64,000 nucleotides of DNA from Rhodococcus pyridinivorans (lineage in GTDB: Bacteria > Actinomycetota > Actinomycetes > Mycobacteriales > Mycobacteriaceae), in NCBI RefSeq assembly GCF_900105195.1, contig NZ_FNRX01000002.1:1054001-1118000 (forward strand), written 5' to 3'. The position numbers were made by a program, and so were the translations under genes. This document shows, piece after piece, positions 26,013 to 34,340 of the stretch (positions within the stretch are counted from its first letter, which is position 1; every line of letters starts with the position of its first letter). Below the pieces are notes generated by a model. It was not told where the DNA came from and did not search any database. It saw only the letters and a list, made by a program, of their open reading frames with translations.

Positions 26013-27077
26013 ATGGACCTGCCTGTGGTGCCGCCGCTCGCCCCGATGCTCGCCAAGGTCTCCTCCACCGTCCCCTCCCAACCCGAAGACGGTCCCGACG
26101 AGTGGTCCTACGAACCCAAATGGGACGGGTTCCGGGCGATCGTCTTCCGCGACGGTGACGAGGTGGTTCTCGGCTCGCGCGGAGGCAAGGACCTCGTGCG
26201 CTACTTCCCGGAACTCGCCGACGCCGCGCGCGCCGAACTGCCCCGCAGGTGCGTGGTCGACGGGGAGATCGTCGTCCCGCGCGAACACGACGGCCGCACC
26301 CGACTCGACTGGCAGGCGCTGTCCGAGCGGATCCATCCGGCCGCCAGCCGGGTCACGATGCTCGCCGAGCAGACACCGGCCGTGTTCGTCGGTTTCGATC
26401 TGCTCGCTCTCGCCGACGAGAATCTCATGGAGACCCCGTTCGCGGAGCGGCGCGCGCGGCTGCGGTCCGAGATCGGCGGGGGTAAGAGCTGTCATGTCAC
26501 GGTGGCCACGACCGACACCGATACCGCCCGCCGCTGGTTCGAGGAGTTCGAAGGGGCCGGCCTCGACGGCGTGATCGCCAAGCGACTCGACGGGCTCTAT
26601 GTGCCCGACAAGCGGGAGATGCTCAAGCTCAAACATGCCCGCACCGCCGACTGCGTCCTCATGGGCTACCGCATGCACAAGAGCGTCGAGGGCATCGGGT
26701 CGTTGCTGCTCGGGCTCTATCACGACGGCGAACTCGCGATGGTCGGCGGAGCCTCGGCGTTCACGCGGGAGCGGCGCGAGGAACTGCTCGCCGAACTGCA
26801 ACCGCTGCGACTCGGGGACGACGTCGTCGAGCAGGGTGAACCGACGCGGTGGCGTTCGGCGGTGGACCGCAGCTGGGTGCCGTTGCGTCCCGAACGTGTC
26901 GTGGAGGTCGCGTACGACCAGATGGAAGGTGTGTCGGGAGCGGGGATGCGGTTCCGGCACGCAGCGAAGTTCCTGCGGTGGCGTCCCGACCGTGACCCCG
27001 AGAGCTGCACGTTCGACCAGCTGGAGGTGCCGGTGCGCTACGACCTGTCGGATGTGCTCGACCGGACGGAGGACTGA
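26013..27077 (+). CDS. ligC: ATP-dependent DNA ligase LigC
   Basis: This 354-residue protein has the nucleotidyltransferase motif EPKWDGFR, with K36 the AMP-accepting lysine, then GEIVVP, FDLLAL, EGLDGVIAK-type motif (EGAGLDGVIAKR) and KLKHARTADCV, followed by an OB-fold domain ending WRPDRDPESCTFDQLEVP. It matches mycobacterial LigC, which seals nicks in a back-up base-excision repair route, and pairs with Prim-PolC. Start ATG 26013 gives MDLPVVPP, as in LigC proteins; an ATG at 26004 is also possible. The next gene begins 1 bp after its stop. Confidence 0.92.
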   Translation: MDLPVVPPLAPMLAKVSSTVPSQPEDGPDEWSYEPKWDGFRAIVFRDGDEVVLGSRGGKDLVRYFPELADAARAELPRRCVVDGEIVVPREHDGRTRLDWQALSERIHPAASRVTMLAEQTPAVFVGFDLLALADENLMETPFAERRARLRSEIGGGKSCHVTVATTDTDTARRWFEEFEGAGLDGVIAKRLDGLYVPDKREMLKLKHARTADCVLMGYRMHKSVEGIGSLLLGLYHDGELAMVGGASAFTRERREELLAELQPLRLGDDVVEQGEPTRWRSAVDRSWVPLRPERVVEVAYDQMEGVSGAGMRFRHAAKFLRWRPDRDPESCTFDQLEVPVRYDLSDVLDRTED

Positions 27078-27078
27078 T

Positions 27079-28131
27079 ATGGCCACGAAGCGTTCGCCCG
27101 CGGAGGAGTTGGACGTCGACGGCACGCCCGTGCGGTTGTCGAACCCCGACAAGATCTACTTCCCGCAGCTCGGCGCCGCGGGTGGCACGAAGCGGCACCT
27201 CGTGGAGTACTACCGCAGGGTCGCCACCGAGTTCGACGCACCGATCCTGACGGCTCTGCGCGATCGGCCGACGCATCTGCAGCGCTTTCCCGACGGCATC
27301 GAGGGGGAGGAGATCTATCAGAAGCGGGCACCGGTCAAGCGACCCGACCACGTGGCGACCTGCGAGATCACGTTCCCGTCGGGGCGTACCGCCGATGCGC
27401 TGCGTGTGTGTTCGGCTGCCGACGTGGTGTGGGCGGCCAATCTCGGGTGCGTGACCTTCCATCCGTGGCCGGTGCGCTGCGGCGACACCGACCGTCCCGA
27501 CGAATTGCGCATCGACCTCGACCCGCAACCGGGAACCGATTTCGGCGACGCGCGGGCCGTGGCGCTGGAGGTCGTGCGCCCGCTTCTCGACGAACTGGGA
27601 CTCGCCGGATATCCCAAGACGTCCGGTGGGCGGGGACTCCACATCTATCTGCGGATCGTGCCCGAATGGGATTTCGTCGGAGTCCGTCGTGCGGGGATCG
27701 CGCTCATGCGTGAGATCGAGCGGCGCAGCGACGGGCGGGCGACGACGGCGTGGTGGAAGGAGGAGCGCGGAGAGCGGCTCTTCCTCGACTACAACCAGAA
27801 CGCGCGCGACAAGACGATCGCCTCGGCCTACTCGGTCCGTCGCACCCCGATCGCGACCGTCTCGACTCCGCTGACCTGGGACGAGCTGGTCGACGCCGAA
27901 CCTGACGACTTCACGATCGCCACGGTGCCGGATCTGCTGGCGAAGCGCGGCGATCCGATGGCGGATCTCGATGCGCATGCGCACTCGCTGGACGTTCTGC
28001 TCGAGATGGCCGAACGGGACGAGGCGAACGGTATCGGCGACCTGCCGTATCCGCCGAATCACCCGAAGATGCCGGGGGAGCCGAAGCGCGTCCAACCGTC
28101 CCGCGACACCGACCGGGCAAAGGACACGTGA
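27079..28131 (+). CDS. Prim-PolC (LigD polymerase-domain homologue)
   Basis: This 350-residue protein of the archaeo-eukaryotic primase superfamily has KIYFPQLG near the start, the metal-binding pair DELRIDLDPQ, the nucleotide-binding SGGRGLHIYLR, and a later conserved WWKEERGERLFLDYNQNARDKTIASAYSVR. It corresponds to mycobacterial Prim-PolC, a gap-filling polymerase that prefers ribonucleotides and acts with LigC. ATG 27079 lies 1 bp after the ligC stop, so the two should be co-expressed. No ligase or phosphoesterase domain is fused, unlike LigD. Confidence 0.9.
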   Translation: MATKRSPAEELDVDGTPVRLSNPDKIYFPQLGAAGGTKRHLVEYYRRVATEFDAPILTALRDRPTHLQRFPDGIEGEEIYQKRAPVKRPDHVATCEITFPSGRTADALRVCSAADVVWAANLGCVTFHPWPVRCGDTDRPDELRIDLDPQPGTDFGDARAVALEVVRPLLDELGLAGYPKTSGGRGLHIYLRIVPEWDFVGVRRAGIALMREIERRSDGRATTAWWKEERGERLFLDYNQNARDKTIASAYSVRRTPIATVSTPLTWDELVDAEPDDFTIATVPDLLAKRGDPMADLDAHAHSLDVLLEMAERDEANGIGDLPYPPNHPKMPGEPKRVQPSRDTDRAKDT

Positions 28132-28248
28132 ACCGGAACGTTCGGGGAATCGCGTCCCTGTCGTGACCTCGAGTATGAGTCCTCCCGAGGTGCGAGTCCA
28201 TAAACTGTCCGAGAGAACAGTCACTCGAGGTTCGGAAGGGTCGATGTC

Positions 28249-28800
28249 GTGATTCGCTCGTGGGCGTCCGGTCGGGTTCTCGGCGTCGGGGCAGTATTCG
28301 CTGCCGCCATCGGGGTCGGTTTCCTCATTCCTCAGACCGCGTCCGCGGCCACGACGTGCACGGCACCGCCGGGTGCCCCGGCCGAGATCGTGCAGATCGA
28401 CGGGGGCGAAGCGTGTGGTGCGTCCACCGACGGCACCGCCGAGGCGTGGAGCTATGCCGAGCGGGGCGTGGGATTCGCCGATGCCCGCAGTGCCGCACAG
28501 GTGGTGGCCGCCGGATTCGACGGCGGTGTCGGCGCCGGGGAAAGCACGTCGGGACGGCTGTTCGCGATCGGCGTGGGGGAGGAGGCCCTGGCGCTCGGTG
28601 TGCTCGAAAGTCCGGGCACGGCGGTCGTCGCCGCGGGTCCGCAGTCGCAGGCCTATGTGGGCGACGCCGACGATCCGGTGTTGTGCGAGGGCACGGCGGC
28701 GGCCGCGTTCGAACTCGAGGCCGCACGCGGGTGTGTCGTGCTGGGCGACTTCCGGTACTTCACTCCTGGCGCGCAGACGCCGCCGTCGCCCCTGCCGTAG
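28249..28800 (+). CDS. Secreted protein of unknown function
   Basis: This 183-residue protein has a Sec signal peptide (about residues 1-33, ending in TASAATT). The mature domain is small and has three or four cysteines (TCTAPPG, EACGAST, VLCEGT, GCVVLG). A GTG start with GGAAGGG nearby is chosen because an ATG 5 bp upstream hits a stop at once. No family recognised. The G/A-rich composition and paired cysteines suggest a disulfide-stabilised extracytoplasmic protein. Confidence 0.72.
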   Translation: MIRSWASGRVLGVGAVFAAAIGVGFLIPQTASAATTCTAPPGAPAEIVQIDGGEACGASTDGTAEAWSYAERGVGFADARSAAQVVAAGFDGGVGAGESTSGRLFAIGVGEEALALGVLESPGTAVVAAGPQSQAYVGDADDPVLCEGTAAAAFELEAARGCVVLGDFRYFTPGAQTPPSPLP

Positions 28801-28840
28801 ATTCGGCGCGTCTCGCCGGGATCCTCGACAGACAGACTGT

Positions 28841-28861
28841 ACGTAAACCCTTCCTTTACGT
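28841..28861. promoter_or_regulatory. Palindromic operator candidate upstream of the serine hydrolase
   Basis: ACGTAAA (28841-28847) and TTTACGT (28855-28861) are exact inverted repeats with a 7-nt spacer, in the short gap between the secreted-protein gene and the hydrolase gene starting at 28907. No regulator is linked. Confidence 0.4.
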
Positions 28862-28906
28862 TCCGTGTCGTCGTAGCCTGTCGCACATGCCGATGGAGGT
28901 GTCGCG

Positions 28907-30166
28907 ATGACGACCGGAGCAGTCTTCGAACCTGCCGGGGCGACAGCGTCGTTCGCACCGGTGCACGTCCCGGGGCGGATCGACGCCCGGCCGGGCCCGG
29001 CGGCGCCGACCGAGATGGTCGTCGATGCGCGATTCCTGCGGCTGGCCGACGCGTTCTTCTCGCTGTACAAGCGGCCCCGGGACGGCGGCGGCGCACTCAC
29101 CGCCTATCTCCACGGTGAGAAGGTCCTCGACATCTGGTCCGGCTGGTCGGCCCCCGACAAGCGGTGGAGCCGCGACACCATGGCGTTGTCGTTCTCGACC
29201 GGCAAGGGCGTGGCGTCGACCGTCGTGCACCGTCTGGCCGAGCGCGGAGTGATCGACTACTTCGCGCCCGTTGCGCAGTACTGGCCGGAGTTCGCCGCGA
29301 ACGGCAAAGATGACATCACCGTCGCGGACGTCATGACCCACCGATCCGGCCTGCACCGGGTGCGCGGTCTGGTTCCGGGGACGCGCGGGATCCTCGACTA
29401 CGAGACGACCGTCGCGGCACTCGAGCAGGCGGCACCGGATCGACGGCGGCGACGCGGCTCGGGCTACCACGCCGTCACCTACGGATGGCTCGTCGCCGAA
29501 CTCGTGCAGCGGGTGACCGGTCTGCCCTTCGTGGAGGTCGTGGAGCAGGAGATCGCCCGGCCCCTCGGCGATCCCGATTTCTGGTACCGCGTGCCTCATG
29601 ACGAACGGGGCCGTATCGCGAAGCTCTTCCCGCGGCTCGCCCCGGTCGGCCTGCACTGGGGTGCGAGCGCCGCGGTCCTGTCGCGACTCGAACCGACCCG
29701 CGGTCTCGCCGAGGCCGCGATGCCCGACGGCTTCGACAGGCTCGTCGGCGACCCGGCCGTGCACGACTCGGTGATGCCGGGCTGGAACGGTGTGTTCACC
29801 GCCCGCTCGCTCGCGCGTATGTACGGGGCGATAGCCGCCGGCGGGACGATCGACGGCGTGAAGTTCCTCGACGCCACCACGATCGACGAGATGTCGCGCG
29901 TGCGGGTGCGCAGCCGGGACTACGTGCTCGGTGTGCCGATGGCGTGGCGGCTCGGCTACCACCAGCCCATCTTCGCGAGCATCCAGCGTCCGCGTGGTGC
30001 GCTCGGGCACTACGGAGTGGGTGGCTCGGGGGCGTACGCTGATCTCGACACCGGTCTGTCGCTCGCCTTCGTCACCAACCGGCTCGGTGCCGGCGCGATC
30101 CCGCTCGGGGACCTGCGTCTGGCGCGGCTGGGCGAACTCGCCCGGTCGCTCGCGCGTCGTGCCTGA
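28907..30166 (+). CDS. Serine hydrolase of the beta-lactamase / EstB family (copy 1)
   Basis: This 419-residue protein has the catalytic SxxK in SFSTGK (S97, K100), then a YHAVTYGW stretch supplying the second catalytic Tyr, and near the C-terminus GHYGVGGSG, which replaces the KTG triad strand. No signal peptide is evident, so it is likely cytoplasmic, as in esterases of this family rather than secreted PBPs. A closely related copy lies at 58557-59762. The substrate is unknown. Confidence 0.85.
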   Translation: MTTGAVFEPAGATASFAPVHVPGRIDARPGPAAPTEMVVDARFLRLADAFFSLYKRPRDGGGALTAYLHGEKVLDIWSGWSAPDKRWSRDTMALSFSTGKGVASTVVHRLAERGVIDYFAPVAQYWPEFAANGKDDITVADVMTHRSGLHRVRGLVPGTRGILDYETTVAALEQAAPDRRRRRGSGYHAVTYGWLVAELVQRVTGLPFVEVVEQEIARPLGDPDFWYRVPHDERGRIAKLFPRLAPVGLHWGASAAVLSRLEPTRGLAEAAMPDGFDRLVGDPAVHDSVMPGWNGVFTARSLARMYGAIAAGGTIDGVKFLDATTIDEMSRVRVRSRDYVLGVPMAWRLGYHQPIFASIQRPRGALGHYGVGGSGAYADLDTGLSLAFVTNRLGAGAIPLGDLRLARLGELARSLARRA

Positions 30167-30258
30167 ATCTTTCTGTCATTTTCGTGGTTCCGGGGACGGG
30201 GGTCCCTCGAGGGCGGGACGATCCGAATCGGAGCATCGTCGATTCGAGGAGTTCAGCC

Positions 30259-30483
30259 ATGAGCCATGTCTACCGGGTGATCGAGGTCGTCGGATCGTCG
30301 ACGACGGGAGTCGACGACGCGATCGCGAAAGCGGTGGCGCGAGCAGCGGAGACCACGCGGCATCTCGAGTGGTTCGAGACGGTCAACATCCGGGGCCACA
30401 TCGACGACGGCCGGGTGGCCCACACGCAGGTCACTCTCAAAATCGGTTTCCGCATCGAATCGAGCGCCGAAACGGACATCTGA
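30259..30483 (+). CDS. Dodecin family protein
   Basis: This 74-residue protein has the dodecin pattern: VYRVIEVVGSSTTGVDDAIAKAVARAAETTRHLEWFETVNIRGHIDDGRVAHTQVTLKIGFRIE. Dodecins form hollow dodecamers that bind flavins or CoA. Length and the WFE motif match. RBS CGAGGAG precedes the ATG. Confidence 0.9.
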   Translation: MSHVYRVIEVVGSSTTGVDDAIAKAVARAAETTRHLEWFETVNIRGHIDDGRVAHTQVTLKIGFRIESSAETDI

Positions 30484-30519
30484 GGCACCTCGACAGCCGG
30501 AAATTCGATGATCTCGTTT

Positions 30520-30560
30520 CGAGAACGTGGTTCTCGACCGAAACTGGAACGTGTACTAGT
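30520..30560 (+). promoter_or_regulatory. KstR-like operator and adjoining palindrome upstream of the second FprB
   Basis: ACTGGAACGTGTACTAGT (30543-30560) matches the KstR operator form ACTAGAACGTGTTCTAGT at 16 of 18 positions, about 48 bp before the GTG start at 30609. Just upstream, CGAGAAC (30520-30526) and GTTCTCG (30530-30536) form a perfect palindrome with a 3-nt centre. KstR represses sterol catabolic genes in mycobacteria and rhodococci. The match is by eye and no KstR gene is in the window. Confidence 0.5.
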
Positions 30561-30608
30561 CTGAGGCCCGTTCGTTGTCCGGAATCGGCACTGTAGGCAG
30601 GTACAACT

Positions 30609-32285
30609 GTGGCTTATGTAATCACCCAGGCGTGCTGCAACGACGCCTCGTGTGTCGAGGTCTGCCCGGTCAACTGCATCCACCCGACACCCGACGAAGC
30701 ACCCTTCGCGACCACGGAGATGCTCTACATTGATCCCGACACGTGCATCGACTGCGGGGCCTGTGTCGACGAGTGCCCGGTGGATGCGATCGCCGCCGAC
30801 AACGAACTCACGCCGGCGCAGGAGCCGTATCTCGAGATCAACGCCGAGTACTACCGTCGCTACCCGATCGGACCGGACTGGCCCGAGCTGCGCACGCGCC
30901 GCAAGCTGCCCGCCGAGCTGGGCACGCTGCGGGTGGCGATCGTCGGCTCGGGTCCTGCGGCGTGCTATGCCGCGATGGATCTGGTGACGCACTCGGCGGT
31001 GCAGGTCGACATCTTCGACCGCCTGCCTACCCCCTACGGGCTCGTGCGTGCCGGTGTGGCCCCCGATCATCAGAGCACCAAGGGAGTCGGCGACCTCTTC
31101 CGCAGCGCCATCGGCCACAAGAACACCCAGTGCTATTTCAACGTCGAGGTCGGCACCCACATCACCCACGAGGAACTGCTCGCGCACCATCACGCCGTGA
31201 TCTACGCCGTCGGTGCCGCAGGCGACCGCACGCTGGGTATCCCGGGAGAGGACCTCGTGGGCAGCCGCGCCGCGACCGAGTTCGTCGCCTGGTACAACGG
31301 ACACCCTGATTTCGCCGACCACACCTTCGATCTGTCGGCCGAACGCGCGGTGATCATCGGCAACGGCAACGTCGCCCTGGACGTCGCGCGAGCCCTGGTG
31401 ATGGACCCCGACGAGCTCGCGCGCACCGACATCGCCGAGCACGCGCTCGAGGCGCTGCGGAAGTCGAACATCCGCGAGGTCGTGGTCGTGGGCCGGCGCG
31501 GCCCGGCGCAGGCCGCCTACACCAACCCGGAGCTGCTCGCGCTCGGCTCGCTGCCCGGTGTCGATGTGGTCGTCGACCCGGTCGAGGTCGAACTCGACCC
31601 GGTCAGCCGCGCGCTGATCGACGATCCGGAGGTCGAACCCCGCCTGACGCTCAAGGTGCGGCAGGTCGAGGGCTTCGCGCAGCGCACTCCCACCGAGGGC
31701 AACAAGCGGGTCGTGCTGCGCTATCTCGCCTCGCCGGTGGAGATCTCCGGCGACGGTGTTGTCGAATCGATCACCCTCGAGCGCAACGAACTGGTCGAGG
31801 TCGACGGCCGTCTCGAGGCCCGCCCGACCGGACAGACCGAAATCCTCGAGGCGGGATTGGTGCTGCGTTCGATCGGTTACCGCGGCACCGCGCCGGCCGG
31901 TCTGCCCTTCGACGAGCGGCGCGGGGTCATCCCGAACGAGGGCGGCCGGGTGACCGACGCCGAGGCCGGAGCACCGGTGCCCGGTGTCTACACCGCCGGT
32001 TGGATCAAGCGTGGTCCCAGCGGCGTGATCGGCACCAACAAGCAGTGCTCTGCCGAAACGGTCGAGAAGATCCTCGACGATTTCGTCGAGGGCAAGCTGC
32101 CCGAGCCGGTCGCCGATCGGGAGAAGTTGGCGGCGCTGGTGGCCGAGCGGCGTCCGGAGCACATCGATTACCGGGGCTGGCTGCAGATCGACAAGCAGGA
32201 GAAGGCCCGCGGATCGGCGGCGGGACGCTCGCGCCTGAAGTTCGTCTCGATCGAGGAGATGCTCGCAGCGTCGCGGATCGAGTAA
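30609..32285 (+). CDS. fprB: Ferredoxin-fused ferredoxin-NADP(+) reductase, FprB type (copy 2)
   Basis: This 558-residue protein has the same architecture as 2375-4003: a 7Fe ferredoxin module (ACCNDASCVEVCPVNC, CIDCGACVDECPVDA), then the FAD/NADP reductase with GSGPAACY, GNGNVALDVAR and GWIKRGPSGVIGTNK. Identity between the copies is high throughout the ferredoxin module. A GTG start with AGGCAGG upstream is used. A KstR-like operator lies about 50 bp before the gene, suggesting a role in sterol-associated oxidation, whereas copy 1 lies beside the mce genes. Confidence 0.9.
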   Translation: MAYVITQACCNDASCVEVCPVNCIHPTPDEAPFATTEMLYIDPDTCIDCGACVDECPVDAIAADNELTPAQEPYLEINAEYYRRYPIGPDWPELRTRRKLPAELGTLRVAIVGSGPAACYAAMDLVTHSAVQVDIFDRLPTPYGLVRAGVAPDHQSTKGVGDLFRSAIGHKNTQCYFNVEVGTHITHEELLAHHHAVIYAVGAAGDRTLGIPGEDLVGSRAATEFVAWYNGHPDFADHTFDLSAERAVIIGNGNVALDVARALVMDPDELARTDIAEHALEALRKSNIREVVVVGRRGPAQAAYTNPELLALGSLPGVDVVVDPVEVELDPVSRALIDDPEVEPRLTLKVRQVEGFAQRTPTEGNKRVVLRYLASPVEISGDGVVESITLERNELVEVDGRLEARPTGQTEILEAGLVLRSIGYRGTAPAGLPFDERRGVIPNEGGRVTDAEAGAPVPGVYTAGWIKRGPSGVIGTNKQCSAETVEKILDDFVEGKLPEPVADREKLAALVAERRPEHIDYRGWLQIDKQEKARGSAAGRSRLKFVSIEEMLAASRIE

Positions 32286-32313
32286 TCCCGTCCGGTGGCG
32301 GGAACCCGGACCC

Positions 32314-32577
32314 ATGGCTCAGCACTCCCCCCCGGCGGTCGCTGCGTCGGGCCGATGGATCGATACCGACGGGACCCGCTACCCGTCCGGCGACACCCAC
32401 GCATGGACGCCCGGCACCAATCAGACCCTGTGCGGGGTGCCGCTCTCCCGTGCCCGACTCGACCGCGTTCCGCACGTGCCGTGGAGCGACGCGCTGTACC
32501 TGGCGGAGCTGGGTGAGCACGGAGTCGTCCCGTGTCGTCGCTGCACGGCGGCCACCCGCAACGACCGGCCGCGGTGA
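32314..32577 (+). CDS. Small actinobacterial protein with a likely Cys zinc site
   Basis: This 87-residue protein has THAWTPGTNQTLCGVPLSRARL, a W at the centre and a C-terminal VPCRRCTAATR. This is a conserved actinobacterial hypothetical of the 'WxPGTNxTLCG ... CxxC' type. The three cysteines may bind zinc. Function unknown. The next small gene overlaps by 4 bases (GTGA). Confidence 0.6.
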   Translation: MAQHSPPAVAASGRWIDTDGTRYPSGDTHAWTPGTNQTLCGVPLSRARLDRVPHVPWSDALYLAELGEHGVVPCRRCTAATRNDRPR

Positions 32578-32837
32578 CAGGGGCGATCGGTACCGGGCGC
32601 GTACTCGCCGAGATGGCGATCCGAGCGGGTGATGCCCGCGACCAGGTCGTCGCGGTCGGAGACGCGATCGCCGATCTCCTGCTGTACCTCGCCGATGCAC
32701 ACGGTGTCGCCGCGGCGCAGAAGGCCTCGGAGCACGGGCAACTCCACTTCCACGGGGAACTGGATCGCAGCCGGACGCGCTTGGGGTCCCGAAGATCCCT
32801 GACCTGCAGGGAAGATCCGGGACGGTCGCGGTGTTGA
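32574..32837 (+). CDS. Small protein of unknown function
   Basis: This 87-residue candidate starts with GTG overlapping the preceding stop. The middle (EMAIRAGDARDQVVAVGDAIADLLLYLADAHGVAAAQKASEHG) is helical and looks protein-like, but the last 25 residues cover an inverted repeat and read as low-information sequence. It could be a real short protein with its tail in the next gene's control region, or spurious. No homologue recognised. Confidence 0.4.
   Translation: MTGAIGTGRVLAEMAIRAGDARDQVVAVGDAIADLLLYLADAHGVAAAQKASEHGQLHFHGELDRSRTRLGSRRSLTCREDPGRSRC
32786..32823. promoter_or_regulatory. Nested inverted repeat before the LLM oxidoreductase gene
   Basis: Outer arms GTCCC (32786-32790) and GGGAC (32819-32823), inner arms TCCCTG (32796-32801) and CAGGGA (32807-32812), and a direct repeat GAAGATCC (32791-32798 and 32811-32818). 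It ends 21 bp before the GTG at 32845. A regulator-binding site or a small hairpin is possible. Confidence 0.4.
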
Positions 32838-32844
32838 GACGACC

Positions 32845-33819
32845 GTGCAGGTGGCGTTGTCGTTGCTGGACCGCTCCCGGACCCGGGAGGGGCAGCCGGA
32901 CGCTGCCGCATTGCAGCAGACCCTGCGTCGCGCCGAACTCGCCGAGGCGGCCGGCTACCACCGCTTCTGGGTGGCCGAGCACCACGCCGTCCCAGGCATC
33001 GCGTCGGGAGCTCCACCGCTGCTCATCGGCACGATCGCGGAGCGGACGAGCCGGATCCGGGTGGGATCCGGCGGCGTCATGCTGCCCAACCATCAACCGA
33101 TCGTCGTCGCCGAACAGTTCGCGATGCTCGAAGCGATGCACCCGGGACGGATCGATCTGGGTGTCGGTCGTTCCCTCGGATTCACCGCGCCTGTGCGCGA
33201 TGCGCTGCGGACCCACAAGGCCGACGCGGACGACTTCGCCGCCGACATCGAGGAACTGCGCGGTTATCTGCACGGCACCGCCGAAGTGACGGTGCGTCCT
33301 CGACTGTCCGAGCCGCCTCCGATCTTCGTCCTCGGCACCGGGCAGGGTATGCGGCTGGCGGCGCGTCTGGGCCTGCCCGTCGTCGTCGCCGGACCGCTTC
33401 TGCGGCAGGGATCGGAACCGTTCGACCGTTATCGCGCCGACTTCCGCCCGGCCACACCCGGCGCTGAGCCCTATGTTGTCGTCGGCCTGGACATCCTCAT
33501 CGCCGACACCGAAGCCGAGGCTCGGGAGCTGCAGCTTCCGGAGGCCTGGGCGATGGCCGTCTCACGCGAAGAGGGGGCGTTCCCGCCGCTGTCCCCGATC
33601 GAGGAGATCCGCCGGCAGCCGATGACCGAGCGGCGCCGCCGCATCGTCGACGAGACCGCGAAGGGTTCGCTGGCCGGCACCGAGGATCAGGTGGCCGAAG
33701 GGCTCGAGAAACTGCTCGCCTCCACCGGGGCGAACGAGGTGCTCAGCTCCGCATCCACTTTCGACACCGACGCCCTGTACGACTCCGATGCGCGACTGGC
33801 GAGGATCTTCGGTCTCTGA
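32845..33819 (+). CDS. LLM-class flavin-dependent oxidoreductase
   Basis: This 324-residue luciferase-like monooxygenase shows the family markers FWVAEHHAVPGIASGAPPLLIG, IRVGSGGVMLPNHQPIVVAEQFAMLEAMHPGRIDLGVGRS and PIFVLGTG. The AEHH pattern is that of the MsnO8-like LLM group. Cofactor (FMN or F420) and substrate are undetermined. A GTG start is used. It is convergent with a thioesterase gene. Confidence 0.88.
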   Translation: MQVALSLLDRSRTREGQPDAAALQQTLRRAELAEAAGYHRFWVAEHHAVPGIASGAPPLLIGTIAERTSRIRVGSGGVMLPNHQPIVVAEQFAMLEAMHPGRIDLGVGRSLGFTAPVRDALRTHKADADDFAADIEELRGYLHGTAEVTVRPRLSEPPPIFVLGTGQGMRLAARLGLPVVVAGPLLRQGSEPFDRYRADFRPATPGAEPYVVVGLDILIADTEAEARELQLPEAWAMAVSREEGAFPPLSPIEEIRRQPMTERRRRIVDETAKGSLAGTEDQVAEGLEKLLASTGANEVLSSASTFDTDALYDSDARLARIFGL

Positions 33820-33845
33820 AAGGAGGGTGGAACAGATTGTCCCGC

Positions 33846-34283
33846 TCAACGATTCAGATCGATCAGGCGAGCACTGCCCTGCGCCGCCGCACACATCTTC
33901 TCCGTCCCGTCCTCGGTGACGGCGTAGATCTCGCAACGACACAGTGCCTGCCTGCGACTGGTGCTGACGATCGTGGCGACCGCGCGTAGGAGTACGCCCC
34001 CGGCGGGCCGCAGGTAGTCGAGGCTCATGCCGGTCGTCACGATCGACGGCCCGAGGGCCGTGCCTGCGGCGAACGTGAGCGCATTGTCGGCCGCGTAGGC
34101 CAGAACACCTCCGTGCGCGAAGCCGAACTGCTGGAGCAGTTCCTCCCTGAGCGGTATTTCCAGGACTGCCCGGCCGCGCTCGTACTCGGTCAGACGGGCT
34201 CCGATCAGGACGCTGAACGGTTGCGATGCCAACACCTTCCGGGCATCGGCGAGGGTACGGATCTCGGCGATCTCCTCCGACAT
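33846..34283 (-). CDS. PaaI-family thioesterase (hotdog fold)
   Basis: This 145-residue single-hotdog protein has the motif FAHGGVLAYAADNALTFAAG with the catalytic-type Asp/Asn, and GMSLDYLRPAGGVLLRAVATIVSTSRRQALCRCEIYAVTEDG. Such enzymes hydrolyse acyl- or phenylacetyl-CoA thioesters. ATG 34283 is preferred over a TTG nine bases upstream. Upstream of it, on the same strand, is the WS/DGAT gene after 57 bp. Confidence 0.85.
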   Translation of the reverse strand: MSEEIAEIRTLADARKVLASQPFSVLIGARLTEYERGRAVLEIPLREELLQQFGFAHGGVLAYAADNALTFAAGTALGPSIVTTGMSLDYLRPAGGVLLRAVATIVSTSRRQALCRCEIYAVTEDGTEKMCAAAQGSARLIDLNR

Positions 34284-34340
34284 GCACAGCAAGGTACTCC
34301 GCTCCTCGGTTCCCGACCGCCATATCGGAGCGGCCGGCAG

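Noticed and set aside
26761..29100. Very long minus-strand open frame (779 codons) opposite ligC, Prim-PolC and the secreted-protein gene
   Set aside because: Antisense to well-supported genes, Arg/Gly-rich, no family motif; an artefact of high GC.
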